Shown here piece after piece: positions 5,634 through 5,992 of a DNA stretch of 5,992 nt (within the stretch, counting starts at the first letter, position 1; every line of letters starts with the position of its first letter). The DNA is from Pseudomonadota bacterium (GTDB lineage: Bacteria; Pseudomonadota; Gammaproteobacteria; Pseudomonadales; Oceanobacteraceae), in NCBI GenBank assembly GCA_023399105.1, contig JAEWQT010000202.1:1-5992 (forward strand), written 5' to 3'. The notes under the pieces are model-generated. The model saw only the letters and a program-made list of their open reading frames with translations. It searched no databases and was not told the origin of the DNA. The translations under genes were made by a program, and so were the position numbers.

Positions 5634-5992
5634 ATGCAACGTGATGTAATGGAATATGACGTAGTAATCGTCGGCGGTGGCCCCGCTGGTCTGACTGCGG
5701 CATGCCGTTTCAAACAACTGGCTGAACAGGCTGGTGAAGAAATTTCCGTGTGTCTGGTCGAGAAAGGCTCCGAAGTCGGTGCCCATATTCTGTCCGGCGC
5801 CGTTATCGAAGACCGTGCCCTGACCGAACTGTTCCCGACCTGGAAAGAAATGGGCGCCCCGCTCAATACGCCGGTTATCGGTGATGAAGTGTACTTCCTG
5901 ACCGGTTCTGAAAAGTCAGTCAAAACCCCGAACTGGATGGTACCGAAGCCGATGCACAACGATGGTAACTACATCGTATCGCTGGGCAACGT
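5634..5992 (+). CDS. etfQO: Electron transfer flavoprotein:ubiquinone oxidoreductase, N-terminal part (cut by window edge)
   Basis: One hundred and nineteen codons are visible; the gene runs off the right end. The start MQRDVMEYDVVIVGGGPAGL is fixed by GAGGAG (5622-5627) six bases before the ATG. Residues 8-23 form the FAD dinucleotide fold with GxGxxG at G14, G16, G19, and the second beta strand ends in Glu43 (CLVEKG), which would bind the FAD ribose. EVGAHILSGAVIEDRALTEL (47-66), LFPTWKEMGAPL and VPKPMHNDGNYIVSLGN (from about 102) are characteristic of the ETF-QO family and closely resemble the Pseudomonas protein as I recall it. The enzyme is a membrane-bound iron-sulfur flavoprotein that moves electrons from reduced ETF to ubiquinone. 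The 4Fe-4S cysteines near the C-terminus are out of view. It is divergent from etfBA and shares its control region. A start at the next ATG (5649) is possible but badly placed for the ribosome binding site. Confidence 0.96.
   Translation, partial: MQRDVMEYDVVIVGGGPAGLTAACRFKQLAEQAGEEISVCLVEKGSEVGAHILSGAVIEDRALTELFPTWKEMGAPLNTPVIGDEVYFLTGSEKSVKTPNWMVPKPMHNDGNYIVSLGN

Noticed and set aside
5310..5786. Minus-strand open frame of 158 codons across the divergent region
   Set aside because: It overlaps the true start of ETF-QO on the other strand and has no recognisable domain; it is a shadow frame.
1..5992. Mobile element, CRISPR array, tRNA or defence gene
   Set aside because: Searched by eye on both strands; no terminal repeats of a transposon, no regularly spaced repeats, no tRNA-like cloverleaf and no unassigned large frame were found.

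Overview
The window is chromosomal DNA of a moderately GC-rich bacterium, most likely a marine-type or Pseudomonas-like gammaproteobacterium. This rests on three things: closely packed type II secretion (gsp/xcp) genes, a standard group II-like electron transfer flavoprotein pair (etfB-etfA), and a divergent ETF:ubiquinone oxidoreductase gene, a layout also known from Pseudomonas. The genus cannot be fixed from this sequence alone. I see no tRNA, rRNA, CRISPR array, insertion sequence or phage gene.

From left to right: positions 1-3419 carry, on the minus strand, gspE-gspF-gspG-gspH in transcription order: assembly ATPase, inner-membrane platform, major pseudopilin and the start of a minor pseudopilin (cut by the window edge). 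Gaps are 1, 8 and 5 bases, so this is one operon. It begins with gspE; gspC and gspD are not upstream and must lie elsewhere if present. Positions 3420-3538 hold the short gspE leader, a weak promoter-like element and a possible 17-codon leader ORF that overlaps the gspE start as ATGA. A strong hairpin terminator (3539-3566) separates this operon from etfBA.

Positions 3581-5269 carry etfB then etfA (minus strand, 12-base gap). Positions 5270-5633 are a 364-base divergent control region, and at 5634 the plus-strand ETF:ubiquinone oxidoreductase gene begins and runs off the right end. EtfA/EtfB collect electrons from acyl-CoA and other dehydrogenases, and ETF-QO passes them to the ubiquinone pool, so the right half is one respiratory module transcribed divergently from a shared region.

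The genes are all of well-known families; I found no evidence of a new multi-gene system. The least explained part is the divergent etfB/ETF-QO region. It contains a perfect 10-bp inverted repeat in the ETF-QO leader, a 6-1-6 palindrome overlapping a consensus TATAAT box, two 10-bp direct repeats and one 11-bp direct repeat, and a TTTGCC...TTATTCA element found on the sense strand of both divergent leaders. Together these suggest a shared, possibly undescribed control circuit, but this is inference from sequence pattern only.
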